A stretch of 64,000 nt of DNA from Triplophysa rosa (GCF_024868665.1 NC_079896.1:14350029-14414028), one strand, 5' to 3'. Positions 33,718 to 44,134 are shown, counted from the first letter of the stretch. Numbers and translations are program-made. The notes: generated by a model not told the origin, from the letters alone.

Positions 33718-34033
33718 GACAACAAACAGGCATTACGTCACCAACTCAAATTTCTTCAGAAAATTCTTTAATTTGTAGTAACGAGTAACGAAGATGGTTA
33801 GGAGAAATGTATCGGAGTAAAAGTACACATATTATTTAGGAAATGTAGTGGAGTAAAAGTGAAAGTTGTCAGAAATATAAATAACGAAGTAAAGTACAGA
33901 TATGTGAGAATTCTACTTAAGTACAGTAACGAAGTATTTGTACTTCGTTACATTACAACACTGGGAATATTGAACTATGCTTAGTTCAAAGATCAACAAT
34001 GGAGTGCTTGTTTTTTTTTTTTAAAGCAACGTC

Positions 34034-34077
34034 TTGGAGATCCTGGGTTTGAACCCACGACCTCATACATGCAAAGA
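34034..34077 (-). pseudogene. tRNA-Ala 3' fragment
   Basis: Anticodon arm to 3' end (CATGTATGAGGTC, TTCAAACCCAGG, ATCTCCA) without a 5' half. Same position in the unit as 30461-30490. Confidence 0.65.
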
Positions 34078-34284
34078 TGAAGACAGTGGCTTTTTATACT
34101 CACGGTAGAGCAAAGGCTTAGGGAAGCATTGCTCGTTATGTCAGGGCAAGGCGTTTTCGGCAAAAGAGCCTAGACAATCCATTTCAGTCGCAAACCTTAC
34201 CTTGTGAAACCGGGCCCCAGGTAAGTATTGCAAGACAATTAATTTCAGCAATGCTGCTGCTTAACCTTCAGACAAGAAACATCT

Positions 34285-34356
34285 TGGAGATGCTGGGTAT
34301 TGAACCCAGGACCTCATACATGCAAAGCATGCGCTCTACCACTGAGCTACATCCCC
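34285..34356 (-). tRNA. tRNA-Ala (TGC)
   Basis: 72 nt; acceptor GGGGATG with CATCTCC and A73, including the G3:U70 pair. D arm AGCTCAGTGGTAGAGC, anticodon loop TTTGCAT, T arm CTGGG-TTCAATA-CCCAG. All stems pair; likely functional. Confidence 0.9.
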
Positions 34357-34582
34357 ACACGGCCAGTGATTGCGTTTGTATATACTAATGGAAAACCTGG
34401 TGATTCGGCAGCTGTGGCTAATTAGGTCAGAGCTAGCGGTTTTTATTTAACACAGCCCAATCAGTGTATATTTGTCTGCAACTGGGCTTAAGCTTTGTCT
34501 TTGAAATGCATCAGAGGGATATATTGAACGATGTTGTAAAATCGAAAATGCAGCTGCTTGTATTTTTAAACAAGCAACATCT

Positions 34583-34645
34583 TGGAAATTGAACCCTGGA
34601 TCTCAAACATGCAATGCATGCTCTCTACCGCTGAGTTACACCCCC
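34583..34645 (-). pseudogene. tRNA-Ala pseudogene, truncated acceptor
   Basis: 5' half and anticodon (TGC, in loop ATTGCAT) are present. The sequence after the T loop runs TTCAATTTCCAAGATG, so about nine bases of the T and acceptor stems are lost. The molecule could not form a standard acceptor end. Confidence 0.75.
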
Positions 34646-34807
34646 ACGTGCTTGACTTTGACCGAGTGTATTTGACATGGTTTTTATGCTCACTGTAGAT
34701 TTATTGTACAATGAGGTCCCTTAGCTTCTTGTGCGTGAGCGGCGCTTCTTACTGCAGTCCCCTGCTATATTTGGCTCGACGTAGGCTTGTGGCTAGCAGG
34801 GCCTGGT

Positions 34808-34879
34808 GGCACGTTGGTCTAGGGTTATGATTCTCGCTTCGGGTGCGAGGGCTCTCGGGTTCAAATCCCGGACGAGCCC
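34808..34879 (+). tRNA. tRNA-Pro (CGG) with acceptor mismatch
   Basis: 72 nt; loop TTCGGGT. The acceptor starts GGCACGT, giving an A4-A69 mismatch where the AGG copies have T4-A69. The same mismatch is in both other CGG copies of this window. Confidence 0.75.
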
Positions 34880-35137
34880 TGCTATCCAGCAGTAGTTGTT
34901 CTTTGTCGCCAGTGTCTATTCCTCCGGGCGTTTTCTGTCAGGATTGGTTGTAAGTGCAAGACATTACATAGACGTTGTGATGTTCCAGAAAGTGCGTCAC
35001 ATTTCTCTTCTTCGTTCACCGTGCAATCCACATGAGAGCCTCTTTCGGTACCAAAAACAAGGTGTTTTTTCAAACTCTCGGGTCAGCCCAGTTGTCTTTG
35101 ACGTGTGTTTAAAACTGCAGGTTTGATTTGAGCTCGT

Positions 35138-35209
35138 GGCTCGTTGGTCTAGGGATATGATTCTCGCTTAGGGTGCGAGAGGTCCCGGGTTCAAATCCCG
35201 GACGAGCCC
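35138..35209 (+). tRNA. tRNA-Pro (AGG)
   Basis: 72 nt with fully paired stems: GGCTCGT with ACGAGCC, loop TTAGGGT, T arm CCGGG-TTCAAAT-CCCGG, discriminator C. Best-preserved proline copy on the + strand. Confidence 0.92.
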
Positions 35210-36514
35210 TGTTGTCTGCAACAATACGACTTACATGTTGTGAAGCCGGTCAACTTTGCTCACAACAAAAAAGCACTCGGACATGATGGGAATTAAACCA
35301 AGTACTCATACATGCAAAACTCCCAGTGAGCTTCATCTCCGTGTACCTGGCTTTGATGTGATTTTGTACATTCACCGTAGACCAAAGGACAAGGCAAACA
35401 TTGCACGTTATGTCAGGGTTTCATGCCATGACTTTGTTCATTTAGAGAGCCTAACCAATTCATTTGAGTCTGGAACTATGCTTTAGCCTTGTGTTGTGAA
35501 TCCAGCCAATAGGGAATTATTGTATCATACGTTATATGGAAAAAAGCCTCGGGACACCCCCTACTCACGAACGTATTTAACCTCTTTAGTCATTTCTGTG
35601 AGTACAAATCCTAACGCTGCAGCATAAAAAGACATTCTTGGGAACTGTGTGCTTATAATTTTATTGCAACCGTTTGGGCAGCGCTATTTTCTGTTCTAAC
35701 GCGAAAGTGCCTCTGTGTATAAGGCTAGGTTCAGAAAGAAATGAAAGACAAAAGTATAAGGGAAATGTTGCCAGATAGGTCGGAGCAAACGGTTTTCAAA
35801 TAAGACGGCCAAATCAATGTATTTTAGTCTGCAACTAGGCTTAAGGTTTGTCTGTGAAATGTGTGAAAGGGGAATATTCAGTCTTGTATAAAGTACTTGA
35901 AAGCAATACTTGAGTAAAAGTACAAGTATCTTACCAAAAAATGACTTTGGTAGAAGTTAAAGTCACCCTTTAAAATATTACTTGAGTAAAAGTCTTAAAG
36001 TACCTGACATTTAGTATACTTAAGTATCAAAAGTAATTGTCTGATATAAAATGTACTTAAGTACTAAAAGTAAAAGTAAAAGTAAAGGTATTTTAAAAAA
36101 AGTGAACGGTTAGAATTTTGAGGTAATTAAATCAAAGCAAATCTCAAGTTCAACAAAATGCACGGTGCTTTTGAAGATGTGAGTAATCCTGAAGGCTCCT
36201 CTGTAACCTGCCATTAATTAGCCTAATGTGGTCTAAAAAAATCCCTCCACCGGTGTAACACTAATTTACCTAGGAAATATTCGGCCGCCACTTAGGCTAT
36301 ACCAGAAACCGTTATTAACCATTTCAGTATTATGTGTTGAANTTAATTCGGAGGGAAAATCATTGGTGTTGTTAAATATCTGCACATTGGCTAATCAGAA
36401 AAGTTAACTAGCACACGTTAGCCTGGCCATCACGTTAGCCAGATATCTGAACAGGCTTATGATAACTAATTCATGTTAAATAACGTGAATTGAATGAAAA
36501 TTAATTTAACCTAC

Positions 36515-37416
36515 CTCGATGTGCTTCTTCAGGTTGGACGGGGAGTTTTTTAATGCCAATATTTCAGTGACTCTCGGTAGGCATACCGGGTTTCCATCCA
36601 AAGTTGCGAATTTAGCTTATGCGCAAAATTGGAAAATCGCATAAAACATTTGCCGTTTCCATCCAACTAGTCAACCTAATAAACTGGCACTAAATATCAG
36701 TAAGAGAAGCCACTGAATATAATAGTTTTGATATACTTGCGCAAGCAGACGATTAGGAAACTCAATAAATGGGGTGCTTTTGTGGATGCCTGCTGTTCGG
36801 GAAACACAGTCGTGACAGTTCTAAGAGGCAATTACAAAAATACTTGACGACTTTGCTCAAGCGTTTAAGAATGACCATCACAACATTTCTGATGCTGTGT
36901 AACAAGATCATTACTCTGGTTAGTCAGGTTACGCAGTCTCATAGTGCAGTTACTGACTTTTTGGAGGAATTTATTCAGCAAATGCGTTTCCATCTCCCAT
37001 TATTCGCATTAACCTTTTTCGCAAAAATGAAAAACCACCTCAAGCGAGCGTAAAAACCTTTTTGCGAATTAAGGGTTTTTAATTAGAAATTTAGCGTTTC
37101 CATCACTCGTTTCTGATGCGAAACTTCAAAATGCGAATAAAACCAGAGTAATGGAAACCCACATTATTCCGGTAGGAAGAATTTTTCACTCCAATGTACG
37201 AAAATATTTCTTGCAAATACGGCAACGGGTGTGTAACGTTATCTTCGTCACCACCACGGAGTTCACCAAGTTCTCACTGTAGTCGAGATGCTCGTCATCT
37301 GCTACCAGAGTGGTAACGTTAGCAGAGCCTGCAGCAGGTGCTTCCATGATGGCATCAATAATGTGACATGCCCGGACAAGCAGGACTTCTTCTTCTTCGT
37401 GCTTGGCGGTTGACAT
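36515..37416 (-). pseudogene. hAT BED zinc-finger exon interrupted by a MITE (copy 2)
   Basis: Same exon as in copy 1, but a missing base near 37273 shifts the frame after EHLDYSE. The nested MITE lies at 36588-37160. Confidence 0.65.
36588..37160. mobile_element. MITE nested in the hAT BED exon (copy 2)
   Basis: Ends GGGTTTCCAT and ATGGAAACCC, 573 bp, at the same site as in copies 1 and 3, so it was there before the duplications. Confidence 0.75.
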
Positions 37417-37733
37417 GACAACAAACAGGCATTACGTCACCAACTCAAATTTCTTCAGAAAATTCTTTAATTTGTAGTAACGAGTAACGAAGATGGTTAG
37501 GAGAAATGTATCGGAGTAAAAGTACACATTTTATTTAGGAAATGTAGTGGAGTAAAAGTGAAAGTTGTCAGAAATATAAATAACGAAGTAAAGTACAGAT
37601 ATGTGAGAATTCTACTTAATACAGTAACGAAGTATTTGTACTTCGTTACATTACAACACTGGGAATATTGAACTATGCTTAGTTCAAAGATCAACAATGG
37701 AGTGCTTGTTTTTTTTTTTTAAAGCAACGTCTT

Positions 37734-37773
37734 GGAGATCCTGGGTTGAACCCACGACCTCATACATGCAAAG
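37734..37773 (-). pseudogene. tRNA-Ala 3' fragment
   Basis: Third copy of the fragment, one base shorter in the T loop (GGGTTGAACC) than the copy at 34034. Confidence 0.6.
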
Positions 37774-37978
37774 ATGAAGACAGTGGCTTTTTAACTCACG
37801 GTAGAGCAAAGGCTTAGGGAAGCATTGCTCGTTATGTCAGGGCAAGGCGTTTTCGGCAAAGAGCCTAGACAATCCATTTCAGTCGCAAACCTTACTTGTG
37901 AAACCGGGCCCCAGGTAAGTATTGCAAGACAATTAATTTCAGCAATGCAGCTGCTTAACCTTCAGACAAGAAACAACT

Positions 37979-38050
37979 TGGAGATGCTGGGGATTGAACC
38001 CAGGACCTCAATACATGCAAGCATGCGCTCTACCACTGAGCTACATCCCC
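37979..38050 (-). tRNA. tRNA-Ala (TGC-like) with damaged anticodon arm
   Basis: Acceptor, D and T arms are as in the intact copies, including G3:U70. The anticodon region has lost a base in the loop and gained one in the stem (TTGCAT, GTATTG). Either a pseudogene or an assembly error in this low-quality stretch. Confidence 0.5.
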
Positions 38051-38581
38051 ACACGGCCAGTGATGCGTTTGTAATACTAATGGAAAACCTGGTGATTCGG
38101 CAGCTGTGGCTAAATAGGTCAGAGCTAGCGGTTTTTAATTAACACAGCCCAATCAGTGTATATTAGTCTGCAACTGGCTATAAGCTTTGTCTTTGAAATG
38201 CATCAGAGGGATATATTGAACGATGTTGTAAAGTATGGAGTAAATGTACTTGGTTACTTTACTTAAGTATCTTTTTGGCTACTTGTAGTTGTACTGAGTA
38301 ATTAAAGATATTAGCAACTTTTACTCTCACTATAACAGTGTTGTAATGTAACGAAGTACAAATACTTCGTTACTGTATTTAAGTAGAATTCTCACATATC
38401 TGTACTTTACTTCGTTATTTATATTTCTGACAACTTTCACTTTTACTCCACTACATTTCCTAAATAAAATGTGTACTTTTACTCCGATACATTTCTCCTA
38501 ACCATCTTCGTTACTCGTTACTACAAATTAAAGAATTTTCTGAAGAAATTTGAGTTGGTGACGTAATGCCTGTTTGTTGTC

Positions 38582-39487
38582 ATGTCAACCGCCAAGCACG
38601 AAGAAGAAGAAGTCCTGCTTGTCCGGGCATGTCACATTATTGATGCCATCATGGAAGCACCTGCTGCAGGCTCTGCTAACGTTACCACTCTGGTAGCAGA
38701 TGACGAGCATCTCGACTACAGTGACGAACTTGGTGAACTCCGTGGTGGTGACGAAGATAACGTTACACACCCGTTGCCGTATTTGCAAGAAATATTTTCG
38801 TACATTGGAGTGAAAAATTCTTCCTACCGGAATAAGTGTGGGTTTCCATTACTCTGGTTTTATTCGCATTTTGAAGTTTCGCATCAGAAACGAGTGATGG
38901 AAACGCTAAATTTCTAATTAAAAACCCTTAATTCGCAAAAAGGTTTTTACGCTCGCTTGAGGTGGTTTTTCATTTTTGCGAAAAAGGGTTAATGCGAATA
39001 ATGGGAGATGGAAACGCATTTGCTGAATAAATTCCTCCAAAAAGTCACGTAACTGCACTATGAGACTGCGTAACCTGACTAACCAGAGTAATGATCTTGT
39101 TACACAGCATCAGAAATGTTGTGATGGTCATTCTTAAACGCCTGAGCAAAGTCGTCAAGTATTTTTGTAATTGCCTCTTAGAACTGTCACGACTGTGTTT
39201 CCCGAACAGCAGGCATCCACAAAAGCACCGCATTTATTGAGTTTCCTAATCGTCTGCTTGCGCAAGTATATCAAAACTATTATATTCAGTGGCTTCTCTT
39301 ACTGATATTTAGTGCCAGTTTATTAGGTTGACTAGTTGGATGGAAACGGCAAATGTTTTATGCGATTTTCCAATTTTGCGCATAAGCTAAATTCGCAACT
39401 TTGGATGGAAACCCGGTATGCCTACCGAGAGTCACTGAAATATTGGCATTAAAAAACTCCCCGTCCAACCTGAAGAAGCACATCGAG
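38582..39487 (+). pseudogene. hAT BED zinc-finger exon interrupted by a MITE (copy 3)
   Basis: Open from ATG 38582 through LPYLQEIFSYIGVKNSSYR into the MITE at 38840-39414. After it, TGCCTACCGAGAGTC continues the finger (CLPRV), and the exon ends at a GTAGGT donor at 39488. The broken finger implies no functional product. Confidence 0.7.
38840..39414. mobile_element. MITE nested in the hAT BED exon (copy 3)
   Basis: 575 bp, ends GGGTTTCCATTACTC and GGATGGAAACCC. Same insertion as the other two copies. Confidence 0.75.
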
Positions 39488-40791
39488 GTAGGTTAAATTA
39501 ATTTTCATTCAATTCACGTTATTTAACATGAATTAGTTATCATAAGCCTGTTCAGATATCTGGCTAACGTGATGGCCAGGCTAACGTGTGCTAGTTAACT
39601 TTTCTGATTAGCCAATGTGCAGATATTTAACAACACCAATGATTTTCCCTCCGAATTAATTCAACACATAATACTGAAATGGTTAATAACGGTTTCTGGT
39701 ATAGCCTAAGTGGCGGCCGAATATTTCCTAGGTAAATTAGTGTTACACCGGTGGAGGGATTTTTTTAGACCACATTAGGCTAATTAATGGCAGGTTACAG
39801 AGGAGCCTTCAGGATTACTCACATCTTCAAAAGCACCGTGCATTTTGTTGAACTTGAGATTTGCTTTGATTTAATTACCTCAAAATTCTAACCGTTCACT
39901 TTTTTTAAAATACCTTTACTTTTACTTTTACTTTTAGTACTTAAGTACATTTTATATCAGACAATTACTTTTGATACTTAAGTATACTAAATGTCAGGTA
40001 CTTTAAGACTTTTACTCAAGTAATATTTTAAAGGGTGACTTTAACTTCTACCAAAGTCATTTTTTGGTAAGATACTTGTACTTTTACTCAAGTATTGCTT
40101 TCAAGTACTTTATACAAGACTGAATATTCCCCTTTCACACATTTCACAGACAAACCTTAAGCCTAGTTGCAGACTAAAATACATTGATTTGGCCGTCTTA
40201 TTTGAAAACCGTTTGCTCCGACCTATCTGGCAACATTTCCCTTATACTTTTGTCTTTCATTTCTTTCTGAACCTAGCCTTATACACAGAGGCACTTTCGC
40301 GTTAGAACAGAAAATAGCGCTGCCCAAACGGTTGCAATAAAATTATAAGCACACAGTTCCCAAGAATGTCTTTTTATGCTGCAGCGTTAGGATTTGTACT
40401 CACAGAAATGACTAAAGAGGTTAAATACGTTCGTGAGTAGGGGGTGTCCCGAGGCTTTTTTCCATATTACGTATGATACAATAATTCCCTATTGGCTGGA
40501 TTCACAACACAAGGCTAAAGCATAGTTCCAGACTCAAATGAATTGGTTAGGCTCTCTAAATGAACAAAGTCATGGCATGAAACCCTGACATAACGTGCAA
40601 TGTTTGCCTTGTCCTTTGGTCTACGGTGAATGTACAAAATCACATCAAAGCCAGGTACACGGAGATGAAGCTCACTGGGAGTTTTGCATGTATGAGTACT
40701 TGGTTTAATTCCCATCATGTCCGAGTGCTTTTTTGTTGTGAGCAAAGTTGACCGGCTTCACAACATGTAAGTCGTATTGTTGCAGACAACA

Positions 40792-40863
40792 GGGCTCGTC
40801 CGGGATTTGAACCCGGGACCTCTCGCACCCTAAGCGAGAATCATATCCCTAGACCAACGAGCC
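40792..40863 (-). tRNA. tRNA-Pro (AGG)
   Basis: Inverted counterpart of 35138-35209 with all stems intact and loop TTAGGGT on the minus strand. Confidence 0.9.
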
Positions 40864-41121
40864 ACGAGCTCAAATCAAACCTGCAGTTTTAAACACACGT
40901 CAAAGACAACTGGGCTGACCCGAGAGTTTGAAAAAACACCTTGTTTTTGGTACCGAAAGAGGCTCTCATGTGGATTGCACGGTGAACGAAGAAGAGAAAT
41001 GTGACGCACTTTCTGGAACATCACAACGTCTATGTAATGTCTTGCACTTACAACCAATCCTGACAGAAAACGCCCGGAGGAATAGACACTGGCGACAAAG
41101 AACAACTACTGCTGGATAGCA

Positions 41122-41193
41122 GGGCTCGTCCGGGATTTGAACCCGAGAGCCCTCGCACCCGAAGCGAGAATCATAACCCTAGACCAACGTGCC
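41122..41193 (-). tRNA. tRNA-Pro (CGG) with acceptor mismatch
   Basis: Inverted counterpart of 34808-34879, with the same A4-A69 mismatch and loop TTCGGGT. Confidence 0.75.
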
Positions 41194-41355
41194 ACCAGGC
41201 CCTGCTAGCCACAAGCCTACGTCGAGCCAAATATAGCAGGGGACTGCAGTAAGAAGCGCCGCTCACGCACAAGAAGCTAAGGGACCTCATTGTACAATAA
41301 ATCTACAGTGAGCATAAAAACCATGTCAAATACACTCGGTCAAAGTCAAGCACGT

Positions 41356-41420
41356 GGGGGTGTAACTCAGCGGTAGAGTGCATGCATTGCATGTTTGAGA
41401 TCCAGGGTTCAATTTCCAAG
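41356..41420 (+). pseudogene. tRNA-Ala pseudogene, truncated acceptor
   Basis: Inverted counterpart of 34583-34645; ends TTCAATTTCCAAG without a proper acceptor strand. Confidence 0.75.
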
Positions 41421-41649
41421 ATGTTGCTTGTTTAAAAATACAAGCAGCTGCATTTTCGATTTTACAACATCGTTCAATATATCCCTCTGATGCATTTCAA
41501 AGACAAAGCTTTAGCCCAGTTGCAGACTAATATACACTGATTGGCATTTCAGTCGCAAACCTTACCTTGTGAAACCGGGCCCCAGGTAAGTATTGCAAGA
41601 CAATTAATTTCAGCAATGCAGCTGCTTAACCTTCAGACAAGAAACATCT

Positions 41650-41721
41650 TGGAGATGCTGGGTATTGAACCCAGGACCTCATACATGCAAAGCATGCGCT
41701 CTACCACTGAGCTACATCCCC
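41650..41721 (-). tRNA. tRNA-Ala (TGC)
   Basis: Same sequence as the intact copy at 34285-34356, with G3:U70, loop TTTGCAT and paired T arm. Confidence 0.9.
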
Positions 41722-41945
41722 ACACGGCCAGTGAGTGCGTTTGTATATACTAATGGAAAACCTGGTGATTCGGCAGCTGTGGCTAAATAGGTCAGAGCTA
41801 GCGGTTTTTAGTTAACACAGCCCAATCAGTGTATATTAGTCTGCAACTGGGCTTAAGCTTTGTCTTTGAAATGCATCAGAGGGATATATTGAACGATGTT
41901 GTAAAATCGAAAATGCAGCTGCTTGTATTTTTAAACAAGCAACAT

Positions 41946-42010
41946 CTTGGAAATTGAACCCTGGATCTCAGGCATGCAATGCATGCGCTCTACCGCTGAG
42001 TTACACCCCC
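41946..42010 (-). pseudogene. tRNA-Ala pseudogene, truncated acceptor
   Basis: Like 34583-34645 but with CTCAGGCATGC in the variable-to-anticodon region. The T/acceptor deletion is shared, so that lesion predates the array expansion. Confidence 0.75.
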
Positions 42011-42172
42011 ACGTGCTTGACTTTGACCGAGTGTATTTGACATGGTTTTTATGCTCACTGTAGATTTATTGTACAATGAGGTCCCTTAGCTTCTTGTGCG
42101 TGAGCAGCGCTTCTTACTGCAGTCCCCTGCTATATTTGGCTCGACGTAGGCTTGCGGCTAGCAGGGCCTGGT

Positions 42173-42244
42173 GGCACGTTGGTCTAGGCTTATGATTCTC
42201 GCTTCGGGTGCGAGGGGTCTCGGGTTCAAATCCCGGACGAGCCC
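42173..42244 (+). tRNA. tRNA-Pro (CGG) with acceptor mismatch
   Basis: Third CGG copy: GGCACGT acceptor start, loop TTCGGGT, T arm TCGGG-TTCAAAT-CCCGG. The A4-A69 mismatch is shared with 34808 and 41122. Confidence 0.75.
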
Positions 42245-42738
42245 TGCTATGCAGCAGTAGTTGTTCTTTGTCGCCAGTGTCTGTTCCTCCGGACGTTTTC
42301 TGTCAGGATTGGTTGTAAGTGCAAGACATTACATAGACGTTGTGATGTTCCAGAAAGTGCGTCACATTTCTCTTCTTCGTTCACCGTGCAATCCACATGA
42401 GAGCCTCTTTCGGTACCAAAAACAAGGTGTTTTTTCAAACTTTCGGGTCAGCCCAGTTGTCTTTGACGTGTGTTACCTCCCGGACAGGGAAAAGTAGTTC
42501 ATGGTCGCCAGTGCTTGTTCCTCCTGGTGCTTTCTGTCAGTATTGGTTGTATCTGCAGAACATTACATCCACTCATTGTGATGTTCCAGAAAGTGCGTCA
42601 CATTTCTCTACTTCGTGCACCGTGCAATCCACATGGGAGCCTCTTTCGGTACCAAAAACAAGGTGTTTTTTCAAACTCTCAGGTCAGCCCAGTTGTCTTT
42701 GACGTGTGTTTAAAACTGCAGGTTTGACTTGAGCTCGT

Positions 42739-42810
42739 GGCTCGTTGGTCTAGGGTTATGATTCTCGCTTAGGGTGCGAGAGGTCCTGGGTTCAAATTCT
42801 GGACGAGCCC
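42739..42810 (+). tRNA. tRNA-Pro (AGG), weak T arm
   Basis: Loop TTAGGGT and acceptor GGCTCGT/ACGAGCC are good. The T arm reads CTGGG-TTCAAAT-TCTGG with several G-U pairs, so activity is doubtful. A deletion scar of a further proline gene (TCCCGGACAGGG) lies at about 42478-42490. Confidence 0.7.
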
Positions 42811-43068
42811 TGCTATCAGGGGAAAAGTAGTTCATGGTCGCCAGTGCTTGTTCCTCTGGTGCTTTCTGTTAGTATTGGTTGTATCTGCAGAACATTACAT
42901 CAACTCATTGTGATGTTCCAGAAAGTGCGTCTCATTTTTCTACTTTCTGCACCATGCAATCCACATGGGAGCATTTTCTAGTTCTAAAAACAATGTGTTT
43001 TCCAAATCTCCAGTCAGCCCTGCTGTCTTTGACCGGTGTTTAAGTCTGCAGGTTTTAACTGAGGCTGT

Positions 43069-43139
43069 GGCTCGTTGGTCTAGGGGTTGATTCTCGCTTT
43101 GGGTGTGAGAGGTCCAGGATTCAAATCCCGGACGAGCCC
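43069..43139 (+). tRNA. tRNA-Pro (TGG), short D loop
   Basis: 71 nt; loop TTTGGGT. One base is missing from the D loop (TAGGGGTTGATTC), and the T stem CAGGA is imperfect. Probably a weak copy. Confidence 0.65.
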
Positions 43140-43884
43140 TGTTGTCTGCAACAATACGACTTACATGTCGTGAGCGCCTTTAATGAAGCCGGTCAACTTT
43201 GCTCACAACAAGAAAGCCCTCGGACATGATGGGAATTAAACCAAGTACTCATACATGCAAAACTCCCAGTGAGCTTCATCTCTGTGTATCTGGCTTTGAC
43301 GTGATTTTGTACAGTCACGGTAGACCAAAGGACAAGGCAAACATTGCTCGTTATGTCAGGGTTTCATGTCATGACTGTGTTCATTTAGAGAGCCTAACCA
43401 GTTCATTTGAGTCTGGAACTATGCTTTAGCCTTGTGTTGTGAATCCAGCCCATAGGGTAGTATTGTATCATACGTTATATGGAAAAAAGTCTCGGGACAC
43501 CCCCTACTAATGAACGTATTTAACCTCTTTAGTCATTTCTGTGAGTACAAATCCTAACGCTGCAGCATAAAAAGACATTCTTGGGAACTGTGTGCTTATA
43601 ATTTTATTACAACCGTTTGGGCAGCGCTATTTTCTGTTCCAACGCGAAAGTGCCTCTGTGTATAAGTCTAGGTTCAGAAAGAAATGAAAAACAAAAGTAT
43701 TAGGGAAATGTTGCCAGATAGGTCGGAGCAAGCGGTTTTCAATTAAGACGGCCCAATCAATGTATTTTAGTCTGCAACTAGGCTTAAGCTTTGTCTGTGA
43801 AATGTGTGAAAGGGGAATATTGAACGATGCTTAGTTCAAAGATCAACAATGGAGTGCTTGTTTTTTTTTTTTAAAGCAACATCT

Positions 43885-43927
43885 TGGAGATCCTGGGATT
43901 GAACCCAGGACCTCATACATGCAAAGA
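43885..43927 (-). pseudogene. tRNA-Ala 3' fragment
   Basis: Fourth copy of the fragment, here with a well-kept T arm (TTCAATCCCAGG). It sits in a unit that lacks the hAT insertion. Confidence 0.65.
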
Positions 43928-44134
43928 TGAAGACAGTGGCTCTTTATACTCACGGTAGAGCAAAGGCTTAGGGAAGCATTGCTCGTTATGTCAGGGCAAG
44001 GCGTTTTCGGCAAGAGAGCCTAGACAATCCATTTCAGTCGCAAACCTTACCTTGTGAATCCGGGCCCCAGGTAAGTATTGCAAGACAATTAATTTCAGCA
44101 ATGCAGCTGTTTAACCTTCAGACAAGAAACAACT

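Larger units (their letters stand above)
32176..33963 (-). mobile_element. hAT element, copy 1 (with nested MITE)
   Basis: 1788 bp flanked on both sides by the 8-bp duplication GGAATATT (32168-32175 and 33964-33971). Ends are CAGTCTTGTA and the complement of CAGTGTTGTA. Subterminal AGTACTTAAGTA-type repeats are dense. Only a BED-finger exon is present, with no transposase catalytic region, so it is non-autonomous. One ambiguous base (N) lies at 32299. Confidence 0.85.
34457..37661. repeat. Left arm of 3.2-kb inverted repeat
   Basis: Nearly identical to the complement of 38336-41544. Contains a tRNA-Ala pseudogene, two tRNA-Pro genes and hAT copy 2. Arms are separated by only about 674 bp. 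Confidence 0.9.
35879..37661 (-). mobile_element. hAT element, copy 2 (with nested MITE)
   Basis: 1783 bp, flanked by GGAATATT at 35871-35878 and 37662-37669. Near-identical to copy 1 at a distance of 3703 bp, so it arose by duplication of the whole tRNA unit rather than a new insertion. An N at 36342 and several single-base losses compared with copy 1 suggest sequence error. Confidence 0.85.
38336..40122 (+). mobile_element. hAT element, copy 3 (inverted)
   Basis: 1787 bp. The right end has the duplication AATATTCC (40123-40130), the complement of the one flanking copies 1 and 2. The left end lacks it and abuts 38230-38335, another AGTACTTAAGTA-rich stretch that resembles the end of a related element. 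Confidence 0.8.
38336..41544. repeat. Right arm of 3.2-kb inverted repeat
   Basis: Complement of 34457-37661. Its left edge is exactly the CAGTGTTGTA terminus of hAT copy 3, with no GGAATATT duplication before it. Its right edge at 41544 joins directly onto another unit (CATTTCAGTCGCAAACC). Confidence 0.9.

Noticed and set aside
34882..35126. Short open frames repeated beside tRNA-Pro genes
   Set aside because: They are spacer sequence of the tRNA unit. Their repetition reflects the array, and no domain is present.
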